Positions 9,435-19,341 of a stretch of 64,000 nucleotides of DNA are shown here, in pieces. The stretch covers positions 50,811 through 114,810 of the forward strand of contig JBIOHP010000011.1 in NCBI GenBank assembly GCA_044449065.1, given 5' to 3'. The position numbers and the translations under genes were made by a program. The notes beneath the pieces were generated by a model. The model was not told where the DNA came from, searched no databases, and worked only from the letters and a program-made list of their open reading frames with translations. Each line of letters starts with the position of its first letter. Within the stretch, counting starts at the first letter, position 1. This DNA comes from JBIOHP01 sp044449065 (GTDB lineage Bacteria > Bacteroidota > Ignavibacteria > UBA10030 > SZUA-254).

Positions 9435-10286
9435 ATGACGAACATAAGATTTTCAAAAGCGCTAAATCACGGTCTTCCAAAACTCACAACCCGCCGCACC
9501 GAGAGAGAGGCGTTTCTCTCTACAGCGCTTACCGGTCGAAACGTAATGCATAAACTCCGATGGGGAATTGAAGACATCGCATTCAAATATTTTCGTCCCG
9601 GAGATTATGAAAATATTGCCCATCTTGTGAACACGCCGCGGAAAAAACGCGAAACCTACATAACGAAATTCGTTCAACCTATCGAAGAGCTTTTCACCGA
9701 ATCCAAGTTGAGATACACTATCGAAGGCAGACCCAAACACTTATACAGCATTTATAGCAAAATGATTACCCGCAATAAGTCGTTCCAGGAAATATCTGAC
9801 CTCTATGCTATCCGCATTGTGCTTCAAACCGAGGATCCGTATGATTGTTTCAGGGCGTACGATATTTTATCGCGCATATATCTTCCGCTTCCCGGTCGAT
9901 TCAAAGATTATATTTTCTACCCGAAGAAGAACGGATACCAATCGATCCACACGACGTTAATAGGTCTGGAGGGTAAAAATGTTGAAGTGCAGATTCGCAC
10001 GCTCCCGATGCAGCACATTGCCCAGGAGGGGGGCGCCGCTCACAGAATCTATAAGGAGAATGGAACTCCCCGTTATCGGAAGATGGAAAACTGGACCTCA
10101 TGGATGAACCGTGTTCTAAACTTAGCCAACCTTGAACCCACCGTAAACCACGCCCTCAAACTTTTAGAACTGAGAATAGATCAAAAAGAAATTGCCGTAT
10201 TATTGCCCGGAGGAGGAGTTAAAATATTTTATCGGGGAGTTGGAGCGGGCGCTCTAATGCAGCCGTTGCAGATCAATAAGGTTTAA
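9435..10286 (+). CDS. Synthetase-only RelA/SpoT family (p)ppGpp synthetase
   Basis: A 283-residue protein aligning by eye to the middle of long RelA/SpoT enzymes. GRPKHLYSIYSKM (around 98-110), DLYAIRIVL, RFKDYIFYPKKNGYQSIH (around 155-172) and VEVQIRT...GGAAHRIYKE (around 183-203) are the conserved synthetase motifs that bind GTP and ATP to make (p)ppGpp. The N-terminal HD hydrolase domain is absent, and the protein ends about 25 residues into what looks like the TGS domain (DQKEIAVLLPGGGVK). It is thus a synthetase trimmed on both sides rather than a classical small alarmone synthetase. Nothing upstream codes for the missing HD domain. It sits next to the defence operon but in opposite orientation, so a functional link is only a guess. 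Confidence 0.85.
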   Translation: MTNIRFSKALNHGLPKLTTRRTEREAFLSTALTGRNVMHKLRWGIEDIAFKYFRPGDYENIAHLVNTPRKKRETYITKFVQPIEELFTESKLRYTIEGRPKHLYSIYSKMITRNKSFQEISDLYAIRIVLQTEDPYDCFRAYDILSRIYLPLPGRFKDYIFYPKKNGYQSIHTTLIGLEGKNVEVQIRTLPMQHIAQEGGAAHRIYKENGTPRYRKMENWTSWMNRVLNLANLEPTVNHALKLLELRIDQKEIAVLLPGGGVKIFYRGVGAGALMQPLQINKV

Positions 10287-10304
10287 GGTAATCAAATAGG
10301 AAGA

Positions 10305-10442
10305 GGGGATCGTCCAAAAAGAAAGAATGAGTCTTCCCGAACTTGTTTCGGGATCTAAAAATTAGTTAAAACAGATGCTGATGCCGACGCATCGGGACAG
10401 CATGACTCAGGAAGCTGAGTTATGTTCTTTTTGGACGACCCC
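10305..10442. repeat. 138-bp element with terminal inverted repeats (copy 1)
   Basis: The left end GGGGATCGTCCAAAAAG and the right end CTTTTTGGACGACCCC are inverted repeats differing by one extra base. A family A double hairpin (10329-10408) is nested inside. A second copy with the same ends is at 25888-26016 and a lone left end is at 26384-26397. It fills the space between the convergent RelA/SpoT-like and RND genes and ends one base before the RND stop codon, so it may work as a two-way terminator. No transposase is encoded; the structure is MITE-like. No clear target duplication is seen. Confidence 0.75.
10329..10408. repeat. Family A double-hairpin repeat, copy A1
   Basis: Begins GAGTCTTCCCGAACTTG and closes with ATGACTC; contains an inner hairpin CCCGAACTTGTTTCGGG. 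Related copies are at 26872, 41509, 45191 and 61066. This copy is nested inside the longer inverted-repeat element. Confidence 0.7.
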
Positions 10443-10443
10443 A

Positions 10444-13400
10444 TTATGTCTCGGCTTTTCTCTCCTTTGAAAAGAACGTGTACATCGCCGGTATGACGAA
10501 CAAAGTCAGAACAAGCGCGAAGAACAATCCTCCGATCACAACAATCCCCATCGAGACCCGGCTCTTTGCGCCGCCGCCCAGGGCGAGGGCAATCGGCAAA
10601 GCTCCAAGCATGGTCGCAAGCGTGGTCATAAGGATCGGGCGAAGGCGCGAGGCAGCGGCATATTGCGCAGCTTCGAGGAGATTTTTCCCCTTCTCCTTCT
10701 GCTGGTTCGCAAACTCGACAATCAATATGCCGTTTTTTGTCACCAATCCGATCAGCATGATAATGCCGATCTCGCTGAAGATATTCAGTGTCTTTCCGAA
10801 TATCCAAAGCGAGAGCAGCGCTCCGGCGAGCGCCAACGGCACTGTGAGCATGATGGTGAAGGGATCCCTGAAACTCTCAAATTGCGCCGCGAGCACGAGA
10901 TAAATTAACACCAGCGCGAGGATAAACGCAAACACAATATTGGAGGAGCTTTCCGAATAATCGCGCGAGGGTCCGCTGAGCGCAGTCCGGAATGTTTCGT
11001 CAAGCACAGTTTTTGCAATGTGATCCATTTCTGTTATGCCATCGCCGATGGTTTTTCCCGGAGCTAAGCCGGCGGATATCGTCGCCGCTTTGAAGCGGTT
11101 AAAATGATAAAGTTGAGGCGGGGCGCTCAGCTCTTTCATGACCACGAGATTATCGAGTTGAATCAGCTCGCCCTGATTGTTCCGCACGTAGAGGGAGCGC
11201 AAATCTAACGGCTCATCGCGGTCGGCGCGGTTAACCTGACCGATAACCTGGTATTGGAATCCATTCATTTCGAAATACGAAAACCGCTCTCCGCTGAACG
11301 CCAGTTGAAGGGTTTGCGCAATATCCATGACCGAGACCCCCAGACTACGCGCTCTGTCCCGGTCGACGGAAATATCGATCTGCGGTTTGTTGAATTTCAA
11401 ATTAACGTCCGAACCCTGAAACACAGTGCTCTTGTTCACTTCCTCAAGGAAGCGCGGCACGGCTTGCCGCAGCTTCTCGAAATCCTGATTCTGAAGCACA
11501 TATTGCACGGGAAATCCGACGCGGCTCCCGCCGCCGCTCGCCGAAATCGTTTGTTCCTGGAAAACGAAAACCCGCGCCTCTGTGATACGCCGCGTTTTTG
11601 CCGTCAGGTAATCTGCAATTTTTTGCTGCGAACGGTCGCGCTCGTAGGGTTCAGCAATCGATAATCGCACTGAGCCGGTGTTGACTGCGCCGCCTCCTCC
11701 TGCTGTTACACCGATGCACGTTCGTTTTTCCGCTATGGAATCACCAATGAAGGTAGTAAGGCGGTTCATAACCGCATCGGTATAATCGAATGACGCCCCT
11801 TCCTGCGCCGTTACGGATAATCGCAAATAGCTCCGGTCATCGAGCGGTGCAAGCTCCGATTGCAAAATAGTTCCGGCGGCGATGATAATCAGCAATGTGA
11901 TACCGATAATCCCGGCGGCTATCCAACGGTGTTTCAGAAAGCGCGCAAGGAGGTTTTCATAGGTCTGATTCAGCTTCACGAAAAATGGCTCGGTCATTAC
12001 ATAGAACCGGCTGTGCAAACGTTTTTTCCTGATGAGCCGCGCGTTCAACATCGGGGTCAGGGAAAGCGAAACGAATGCCGAAATAATTACCGCCCCGGCA
12101 ATAACGATGCCGAACTCCCGGAACAACCGCCCCACAAATCCCTGTAGAAAAATGATTGGGAGAAACACCGCCGCCAATGTGACCGATGTAGAGATCACCG
12201 CAAAGAAGATCTCCTTCGAGCCGGCGAAGGCGGCTTCCATGGGCGTTAAACCGGCTTCGACCTTCTTGAAAATGTTTTCAGTAACAACTATTCCGTCGTC
12301 CACCACTAATCCTGTGGCAAGCACAATCGCAAGGAGGGTCAGCACATTGATCGTGAATCCCATCAGGTACATGATGAAGAACGCCCCGATGAGCGATACA
12401 GGGATATCAATGAGGGGACGGAAGGCGATGATCCATTCGCGGAAGAAGAGATAGATAATCAGGATCACGAGGATGATGGCGATGAGAATTGTCTCCTTCA
12501 CCTCGTCCACCGATTGCCGGATAAATCGCGTGTTATCGACTGCAACATCGAGTTTGTAACCGGGAGGCAAATCTTTTTTGATCTGGTCGAGCCGTTTGTA
12601 AAACTCGTCGCTGACTTCCACGTAATTGCTGCCCGGCAGGGGGACGATCCCGACGCCAACCATTGGCACTCCCGATTCCCGAAGGAGCGTTTCCTCATTT
12701 TCAGGACCTAAATTTGCAAATCCGATATCGCTAAAACGGACAAGTTTCGTTCCGTCCGATTTCACGATCATATTGTTGAATTCTTCGACCGTGCTCATCC
12801 GTCCCTTCGTGTTAATGACGAGCTCGGTAGTATTACCCACGATCTTGCCGGAGGGGAGATCTACATTCTCGCGGTTCAACGCATTGTTCACATCCAGCGG
12901 CGTTAGACTGTACGCGGCGAGTTTAGCGGGATCCATCCAGAGGCGCATTGCATAACGCTTCTGTCCCATAATCTGCGCCGAGCTGACCCCGGGAATTGTC
13001 TGTAAATTCTGCGCGATGACATTTTCCGCAAAGTCGCTCACCTCAAGCTGGTTCTTTGTGTCGCTTTGGATGGTCACCATGATGATCGCATCGGAATTGG
13101 CGTCGCTCTTAGTGACAACAGGCGGGGCGTCGATATCCTGCGGGAGCGAACGCACAGCGCCCGAAACTTTATCGCGCACGTCGTTTGCCGCTGCCTCAAG
13201 ATCTGAATTGAGATTGAATTCCACCGTGATATAGCTGCTTCCCTGGCTGCTGCTGGAGATAATATTGCGCACGCCGTCGATGCCGTTTAATGCTTTTTCC
13301 AGCGGCTCGGTGATTTGCGATTCAATCACCGTTGCATTTGCGCCGGCGTAACTTGTGCGCACGCTTATGATAGGCGGATCGATAGCAGGATACTCGCGCA

Positions 13401-13500
13401 CGCCGAGAAAGGTAAACCCGATTACGCCAAAAAGCGCAATCCCCAGCGACATCACAATCGCAAGGACGGGTCGCTTAATACTAACTGACGCTAAACTCAT
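10444..13500 (-). CDS. RND multidrug efflux permease (HAE1 family)
   Basis: Inner-membrane proton-driven export pump of 1018 residues, the normal length of AcrB/MexB-type proteins. It opens with SIKRPVLAIVMSLGIALFG (first membrane segment) followed by YPAIDPPIISVRT and the porter domain. Two sets of membrane segments surround the two large periplasmic loops; the segment with ATGLVVDDGIVVTENIF carries the acidic pair used for proton relay in TM4. The fusion-protein partner gene lies 48 bases upstream in the same orientation. No outer-membrane TolC-like gene is adjacent, so the channel must come from elsewhere. Substrate cannot be read from sequence. Confidence 0.95.
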   Translation of the reverse strand: MSLASVSIKRPVLAIVMSLGIALFGVIGFTFLGVREYPAIDPPIISVRTSYAGANATVIESQITEPLEKALNGIDGVRNIISSSSQGSSYITVEFNLNSDLEAAANDVRDKVSGAVRSLPQDIDAPPVVTKSDANSDAIIMVTIQSDTKNQLEVSDFAENVIAQNLQTIPGVSSAQIMGQKRYAMRLWMDPAKLAAYSLTPLDVNNALNRENVDLPSGKIVGNTTELVINTKGRMSTVEEFNNMIVKSDGTKLVRFSDIGFANLGPENEETLLRESGVPMVGVGIVPLPGSNYVEVSDEFYKRLDQIKKDLPPGYKLDVAVDNTRFIRQSVDEVKETILIAIILVILIIYLFFREWIIAFRPLIDIPVSLIGAFFIMYLMGFTINVLTLLAIVLATGLVVDDGIVVTENIFKKVEAGLTPMEAAFAGSKEIFFAVISTSVTLAAVFLPIIFLQGFVGRLFREFGIVIAGAVIISAFVSLSLTPMLNARLIRKKRLHSRFYVMTEPFFVKLNQTYENLLARFLKHRWIAAGIIGITLLIIIAAGTILQSELAPLDDRSYLRLSVTAQEGASFDYTDAVMNRLTTFIGDSIAEKRTCIGVTAGGGGAVNTGSVRLSIAEPYERDRSQQKIADYLTAKTRRITEARVFVFQEQTISASGGGSRVGFPVQYVLQNQDFEKLRQAVPRFLEEVNKSTVFQGSDVNLKFNKPQIDISVDRDRARSLGVSVMDIAQTLQLAFSGERFSYFEMNGFQYQVIGQVNRADRDEPLDLRSLYVRNNQGELIQLDNLVVMKELSAPPQLYHFNRFKAATISAGLAPGKTIGDGITEMDHIAKTVLDETFRTALSGPSRDYSESSSNIVFAFILALVLIYLVLAAQFESFRDPFTIMLTVPLALAGALLSLWIFGKTLNIFSEIGIIMLIGLVTKNGILIVEFANQQKEKGKNLLEAAQYAAASRLRPILMTTLATMLGALPIALALGGGAKSRVSMGIVVIGGLFFALVLTLFVIPAMYTFFSKERKAET

Positions 13501-13548
13501 CGTGATTCTAATTTCCTGGCAGTAAGCGGGTTAATCTTTGGAGTAAAA

Positions 13549-14601
13549 TTACTCAACGACGACGTTGACCGGCATTCCCGGACGCAGTTGCAGTATTCCC
13601 GTGGTGATGACCGTATCGCCCGCGGCCAGGCCGTTCGTAATTTGAACGAGGGACGGCGTCCTGATTCCGGTCTGCACCTGAACTGATGCAACAATTCCGT
13701 TCCTGCGAATCAACACGGTTTGACCTTTCAAAACGGGAATAATTACCTGTGTTGGCACCATGATAGCATCGGGAATATTCTTTAGGTGGAAATCGATTTG
13801 AACATAGGCGCCGGGAAAGATCTTTTCCGATTTGTTCTCGCACATCGCGCGCAGTTGAACGGTTCGTGTCGCGGGATCGATCTTCGGTTCGATGGCGTAG
13901 AGTTTGCCGGCGAATTGCAGCTTCAATTCATCGTTCTTGCATTGAATAATGTCGCCAATAAAAACTTTGCCTGCGTATTTTTCCGGGATTGAAAAATCCA
14001 CTTTCAGGGGATTGATTTTTTGAATCGATGCAATGCGGCTTGTGGGAGAAACGTAGCTCCCTTTGCTCACGTACCGCAAGCCGAAGATCCCGTCGAACGG
14101 AGCCCGGATTTCTTTCTTGCGGATCGACGCCTGCAGGTTATCGAAATCGGCTTTGAGCGTAAACAACTGGTTGGCGGTGATATCGTATTGTTCTTTGCTG
14201 ATCAGGTTTTTCTCGGATAATTGTTTCTGCCGCTGTTCCTGGTCGGCGGCGAGACTGATTTGAAGGTTGGTTTTTCGCAACTGCGCCTGAAGATCGTCAT
14301 CGTTGATCTTGAGCAGCAATTCGTCATTGCGGACATGCGCGCCCTCGCTCGCCAAAATTGTGTCTATCCGTCCAGCGGTTTCTGCGACCAGATCAACCGA
14401 TTCGGAAGCAAGCACTGTTCCCGATGATCGTACGATATTCTCCAGCACCTGCGGTTTCAGCACCACACCTTTCACCATCATTGGACCTCCGCCCGGAGCC
14501 GGTTTTGCAGAGGTATCGCTGTTCTTTGAGCTGCACGAGATGTTAAGTAACGAACAGGAAAATATTGCTATTATAAGCGCGAAACGATAAGCGTGTAACA
14601 T
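13549..14601 (-). CDS. RND efflux periplasmic adaptor, lipoprotein
   Basis: Membrane fusion protein that bridges the RND permease to an outer-membrane channel. The chosen ATG at 14601 gives a lipoprotein signal (MLHAYRFALIIAIFSCS...NISC) with the lipid-bearing Cys near residue 23; an upstream in-frame start at 14652 would add 17 residues ahead of the signal. Then come the split biotinyl-lipoyl domain (AGRIDTILASEGAHVRNDELLLKI), a helical hairpin, and the beta-barrel segment (APFDGIFGLRYVSKGSYV). About 350 residues, usual for the family. Encoded just upstream of the permease, so one operon. Confidence 0.93.
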   Translation of the reverse strand: MLHAYRFALIIAIFSCSLLNISCSSKNSDTSAKPAPGGGPMMVKGVVLKPQVLENIVRSSGTVLASESVDLVAETAGRIDTILASEGAHVRNDELLLKINDDDLQAQLRKTNLQISLAADQEQRQKQLSEKNLISKEQYDITANQLFTLKADFDNLQASIRKKEIRAPFDGIFGLRYVSKGSYVSPTSRIASIQKINPLKVDFSIPEKYAGKVFIGDIIQCKNDELKLQFAGKLYAIEPKIDPATRTVQLRAMCENKSEKIFPGAYVQIDFHLKNIPDAIMVPTQVIIPVLKGQTVLIRRNGIVASVQVQTGIRTPSLVQITNGLAAGDTVITTGILQLRPGMPVNVVVE

Positions 14602-14667
14602 GAGGTTAATATTATTTTCTTTAAATATAATAAATAGTAGTGTGAAGGTCAAAGATTTAGATCAACA

Positions 14668-14700
14668 AAAAACCCCGCCAGCTATGGATGACGGGGTTTC
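14668..14700 (-). terminator. Rho-independent terminator of the SBBP-repeat gene
   Basis: On the minus strand AAACCCCG and CGGGGTTT pair across a 14-base loop and are followed by six T. It begins 25 bases past the stop codon of the upstream gene, a textbook position. Confidence 0.85.
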
Positions 14701-14724
14701 AGTACGAAGGAATTGACAAAAAGT

Positions 14725-17700
14725 TTACTTAATCAACAACATTTTCCGTGTCTGGTTGAACCGTTTCGTTGGATCGCCGACACTCGTTGCATCCAGCCGA
14801 TAAAAATAGATGCCGGATGATAAATTGCTTCCATCAAGCTGAATGGATTTCGCGCCCGGTTGTTCGACTTTGTTCACTAATGTTTGTACTTCCTGCCCAA
14901 GTATATTATATAGAGAAAGTCGGACATACGACTCATTTGGTAATTGATACTGAATGAGTGTTGTAGGATTGAATGGATTTGGATAGTTTTGGAGAAGAGA
15001 AAAATCCCGGATAACCGTGCTTGCAGCTTGAGTTTGTGGTATCACCCGAAGACCGTCTGCAGAATATATCATGATTGAATCGGGGTGGAGCATTAAACAT
15101 TTTCTTTTGTCTATGGTCAGAAAAATGTTGTCGGCAAACGAATCTTTCCATGAAATCGCGGCAGGGAATTTGATTGATGTCAATTTAATACCCACGCCGT
15201 TGGCGGGCAATGAGGCGAAGGATTCCATCATGTAGCCATCTTCAAATCGAACATCGAATGCTCCCGCCGGAGCAGAAGGCGGCAGCTCGAACCGCGCAAT
15301 CTGTTGATTGCTGAGAACCTGATCGGTGAAATAGAGCACACCCTCCCTGCCTTCAGCATCGCGGATTAACAATTGATGCATTGTTGGTTTATGCTCGCTT
15401 CGGGCAATCTCCGACTTCCCTTTGCCTGAGAAACCTGCCTGAATCAATGTTAGCGTTCCTGCTCGCGCGGTTTTCATCCAGTATCCCGCTCCGGGCAAAA
15501 TCGAATCAGCAATCCGGTAACCGGACGTCGGTAAATAAGAATAAAAGTTTGACAGGATTAAATCCGTTGAGTCCGGGTGCACATCCTCAACGGCAATTGG
15601 AGTGGAGAGTGAACCGATTAAATTCCACCGCGGCTTGACCGCAACGGTTTCCCGGAAGGATGGGATACCCGCGAAATAAACATCCGGTGTCGGCAGTTTT
15701 GACCAATAACCGTAACCGGGAACCATCGACCCGGACGTGCGATAACCGGAATCATATTGGAAGAGATGCGGAAGCGCGATACTGCAAGGGGAATGTACGG
15801 GCGCTGAGACCAAAGCCCATCCAACACCGGGTTTTGTATGCACCATAATGGAGGAACTATCTCCCGAAGCAACCCCTTCGACAGTGATCGTATCTGAAAT
15901 ATTATGGGTGGAATCCGCCACAGTAATAATACTATGAAGGTCGCCCCGCAATAAAGGAGAATACGAGATAATAACAGCGCCCGGTCCCTGGATTGGGATT
16001 GAGAGAGATGGATTTGCGGGAATAAAATTGGAATCTCCGGTCACAATTAATTGCACGGGATCCCAGGTCGGATTCTGTATGGTGATCGTGTCTGATTGCG
16101 AACATCCTAACTGGGTTTCCGGGTAGATTAAGTTTCGCGAAGAATACTGCAGCGAACGCGAAGCCGAAACCTGGCGATACTTGATAGTGCTCGCAAACCC
16201 CTGGGCGTTCCAGCGTCCGTATCGTGCGGTCCCTGTGAGGTAAACCTCGTCAAGAGAGTTGAGAGCGATGAGAGGATAGATAACGCCGGTACCAAATCCT
16301 TCAAAGTATGTGCGCCACTGTTCTATGCCGGTCGAATCGTACTTTATAATGCTTAATGCGGAAGTGTCTGACACTGTAAAAATTCCGGCAGCATAAATAC
16401 CTCCGAATTTATCGATGGCGATGCTGTTGCCCCCATCAGAATGATACCATAGTTGAGCGCCTTGCGGGCTATACTTGATGATCGACTGGTCGCCAAGAAC
16501 GTAGGTATTCCCAGTGCGATCCAGCGTGATATCGTGTGAATTTAATCCGGCTGGCGCCAGCGCAGACCATGCAAAGTTCCCGTTTTGCGTGTATCGAACC
16601 GTTTCAAAAGTCGGTCCATTCGATTCTCCAGTTACGAGCGCGTCCCCGGAATCGGAAACAGTCATCGCCAAAGGATACAATCCGGGTTCAGAGGCATTCC
16701 AGAGTTGGACCCCGGCCGATGAATATTTTACCGTTGTGCAGGAGCCGGCGGTATTGCCGGAAACGTATACATTACCCACACGATCCGCCGCCATCCGTAA
16801 AGCAAACGCGTTCGCCACAGTATCATTATTTCCCTGAAAAAGTTGATTCCAGAGTTGCTGTCCGGAAGGAGAGTACTTCAGAGTTAAATAATTGCCGCGG
16901 TTGGAAGAAAGGCGCGTTGCACCGCATACAAGAACATTACTATTAGAATCTACGCATAACGAAAAGCCCAGCGACCATCCATCGGATCCGAAATATTCAG
17001 CGCTCCAGAGCAAAGCCCCGTCATACCTAAACTTGGTAGTTACCAAGGTGGCGCTGTCCGCGTTGACAGAAAAACGCGTGCCAACCACGAACAAATTTCC
17101 GGCTGCGTCCATCTTCATGGCATTGCCATAAATTCCCTCGTCAACCCAAAGAAGGGTTCCATCCGGCGCATATTTGAGAAGGTATCCATTTCCGAATTCG
17201 CACAGGTTGCCTTGCGCGTCCGTCTGTATCGATAACGTAACTTCATTGCCCCCGCCGAACCCTTGATACCACCTTATCCAGTTTGTAGAACCATAGGCAG
17301 AAGAAAATTGAAGCGTGACCGCCTCCGGATTCCAAAGAGTATCATTTCTATATCCGGTGACAGCCACGTTCTTTTCAGTAGGATCCAAAGCAATACCGGT
17401 AACCCCGCCGCCATAATCCTTTGGTACGTCATATTCAGTCTGCCATTTCATCACCCCCGAAGAATCATATTTAACGATCAAATATGACGGTCCATCCGGT
17501 TTTAGGCACACATAACCTGCGGCGTAGACACTATTTTTATGATCCACTGCCATTGTTATTAAAGCGGCGGGTTCAAAATAACCGGCGATTTTGTACCATA
17601 GTGGAGCCCCATTTGGATCGTACGCCGCGACGACAGGGTCATAATAAACCATTTCGCCATCGGGCCAGTGTGCCGATTCAGATGCGCCTCCTACATAGAC

Positions 17701-18954
17701 ACACCCGGAGTGACTGACTCCAACGCACCACCATACATCCATTGGACCAGGCCTGGCTTCCTCCCGTGTTGCCCACTGCTGAATCCCGCCGGGGGAGTAT
17801 TTAATAATCACAGCTTTGTACTTGTTGTTTCCGGGAACGATGGTGGAATCTTCACTTGCTCCGGCAACATAAACATATCCTGAATCATCGACGGTAATAG
17901 CGAAACCGAGATCATTACGTCCCAGAGGTCCGTCGTATTCTGCTATCCAAAGCTGGGAGCCGTCCGGAGCGTAGGCAAGCGTAACGATATCGGCTTCCCG
18001 GAGTATTGTGTTGGTCATCCCGGTGACAAAAATATTCCCCCGCGCATCAAGCGCCATTGCATAAGGTCCATCATCCACATGAAGCGTGCCGTCAAATCTA
18101 TTTTCCCACAACTGTACCCCGTTCGGGTCATATTTTACCGTCAAAAAGTCAAATAAACCAACATCACCCACGCTGCCGCCTGTTACGACAACATCTCCAT
18201 TTCCATCGACGGCTATTGCAACTGGTGTGTCGTCCCCGTGGGCAGGACCATCGTACCTCGCTGTCCATTGTTCCACGCCGTTCGAATCATATTTAATCGT
18301 CAGAAAATCAAAATCGTAGTAAATGCCGGAGCTATATCCAGTAATATAGACATTGCCGTGCGGATCAGTCGCGACAGCGGTTGCGACGTCAAGATCATGC
18401 GAAGGACCATCGTACGTTTGCCGCCAAATAACTTTTCCCGCGGCGTCATATTTTATCACCATCATATCAATGTATGTCCAGGTAGATTCCGTCGCGCCCG
18501 CAACATAGTAGTTGCCTGAACGATCAGAGGCGACGGCTTTTCCCAAAGCGTAAGAACTAAAGATTGTCGAGGATGTATAATACCTGACCCATTCCTGATT
18601 TATTGAATCGGTCGCGCTGCTTACCCCGCGGGGTTGAACCTTTGACTGTAGATCTTGTGGCGCTCCGGATGTGAATTTTGGAGTCGGAGCAGTAGCGGGG
18701 ATTCGCCATGGTAGTCCATGCCCGTTGAGACTCGCAGCGAAGGGTACCGTATTAGTTCCGGTTTTTGAAGACCCGTTCTTCGAAACCGCGTCATGCAAAA
18801 ACTGATCGCGCAGCAGGACAACAGGAGACCTATGTTGATGATTGGGAGATTTATTCCCCCGCTTCGGCGACGCCGGAAGAATTGAAACGCAAATTAATAT
18901 CATGATCGCAATTGCACCGAATTGTGCGGCAGTACGGAATGTAGTTGTTGTCAC
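14725..18954 (-). CDS. Large secreted SBBP-repeat protein with type IX sorting domain
   Basis: About 1409 residues. A signal peptide (hydrophobic stretch FGAIAIMILICVSILPAS) is followed from residue 120 by many copies of a unit like D..GNVYVTG...D...VKYDPNG...W...YDG, the SBBP/beta-propeller repeat, filling some 800 residues. A region of Ig-like or choice-of-anchor character follows (residues 930-1040), and the last 80 residues form a type IX secretion C-terminal domain (NYPNPFNPTTLIQYQLP ... SGIYFYRLDA). By family knowledge such proteins are exported by SecA and then by the type IX machine and fixed at the cell surface. GTG at 18954 is chosen because AAAGGTGG precedes it and the signal peptide then starts properly; a TTG at 18984 is the alternative. 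Substrate or role is unknown. Confidence 0.88.
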   Translation of the reverse strand: MTTTTFRTAAQFGAIAIMILICVSILPASPKRGNKSPNHQHRSPVVLLRDQFLHDAVSKNGSSKTGTNTVPFAASLNGHGLPWRIPATAPTPKFTSGAPQDLQSKVQPRGVSSATDSINQEWVRYYTSSTIFSSYALGKAVASDRSGNYYVAGATESTWTYIDMMVIKYDAAGKVIWRQTYDGPSHDLDVATAVATDPHGNVYITGYSSGIYYDFDFLTIKYDSNGVEQWTARYDGPAHGDDTPVAIAVDGNGDVVVTGGSVGDVGLFDFLTVKYDPNGVQLWENRFDGTLHVDDGPYAMALDARGNIFVTGMTNTILREADIVTLAYAPDGSQLWIAEYDGPLGRNDLGFAITVDDSGYVYVAGASEDSTIVPGNNKYKAVIIKYSPGGIQQWATREEARPGPMDVWWCVGVSHSGCVYVGGASESAHWPDGEMVYYDPVVAAYDPNGAPLWYKIAGYFEPAALITMAVDHKNSVYAAGYVCLKPDGPSYLIVKYDSSGVMKWQTEYDVPKDYGGGVTGIALDPTEKNVAVTGYRNDTLWNPEAVTLQFSSAYGSTNWIRWYQGFGGGNEVTLSIQTDAQGNLCEFGNGYLLKYAPDGTLLWVDEGIYGNAMKMDAAGNLFVVGTRFSVNADSATLVTTKFRYDGALLWSAEYFGSDGWSLGFSLCVDSNSNVLVCGATRLSSNRGNYLTLKYSPSGQQLWNQLFQGNNDTVANAFALRMAADRVGNVYVSGNTAGSCTTVKYSSAGVQLWNASEPGLYPLAMTVSDSGDALVTGESNGPTFETVRYTQNGNFAWSALAPAGLNSHDITLDRTGNTYVLGDQSIIKYSPQGAQLWYHSDGGNSIAIDKFGGIYAAGIFTVSDTSALSIIKYDSTGIEQWRTYFEGFGTGVIYPLIALNSLDEVYLTGTARYGRWNAQGFASTIKYRQVSASRSLQYSSRNLIYPETQLGCSQSDTITIQNPTWDPVQLIVTGDSNFIPANPSLSIPIQGPGAVIISYSPLLRGDLHSIITVADSTHNISDTITVEGVASGDSSSIMVHTKPGVGWALVSAPVHSPCSIALPHLFQYDSGYRTSGSMVPGYGYWSKLPTPDVYFAGIPSFRETVAVKPRWNLIGSLSTPIAVEDVHPDSTDLILSNFYSYLPTSGYRIADSILPGAGYWMKTARAGTLTLIQAGFSGKGKSEIARSEHKPTMHQLLIRDAEGREGVLYFTDQVLSNQQIARFELPPSAPAGAFDVRFEDGYMMESFASLPANGVGIKLTSIKFPAAISWKDSFADNIFLTIDKRKCLMLHPDSIMIYSADGLRVIPQTQAASTVIRDFSLLQNYPNPFNPTTLIQYQLPNESYVRLSLYNILGQEVQTLVNKVEQPGAKSIQLDGSNLSSGIYFYRLDATSVGDPTKRFNQTRKMLLIK

Positions 18955-19341
18955 TTTCCACCTTTCAGTAATCGTTTTGGGCAAACCGATAATGTTCTTC
19001 GAACAAATCTCTGCGCATTAATCCGGCAGGATAAGTTACTGCATGATTTTTAAAAGAAAACCCAGTCCAATGGTAGGCAGTTCAGCGCGCCTGCCTCAAA
19101 CTGTACAGCGACAGGGAAATATACTGAACGGAAATATTTTATGCAAGGCCGCCTGATAGAACGCGACTGAACGACTTCGGGGAGTGGCTGTTTTATCTTT
19201 GTTTTTATTAGACTTAGCGATCTACATGGCAATCAAATCGACTACCATTTTTATAGGATTACACTAATGTAAAGGGAAAATATGAAGAAGCCGCATCATC
19301 CAGAGATGATGAGGCTTCTTTAAGATCAACCTGTATTGATA
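18955..19341. other. 387-bp gap between two secreted-protein genes
   Basis: Holds the terminator-like hairpin of the upstream gene at 19285-19320 and, presumably, the promoter of the SBBP-repeat gene. No other gene or repeat recognised. Confidence 0.5.
19285..19320 (-). terminator. Terminator-like hairpin after the tandem-repeat protein gene
   Basis: AAGAAGCC and CATCATC pair with GATGATG and GGCTTCTT around a four-base loop, with one mismatch. On the minus strand it lies 21 bases past the stop codon and is followed by a weak T-rich stretch. Confidence 0.65.

Noticed and set aside
9435..10286. Toxin of a toxSAS toxin-antitoxin pair
   Set aside because: No small antitoxin gene is adjacent; the TGS remnant is typical of long RelA/SpoT, not of toxSAS.
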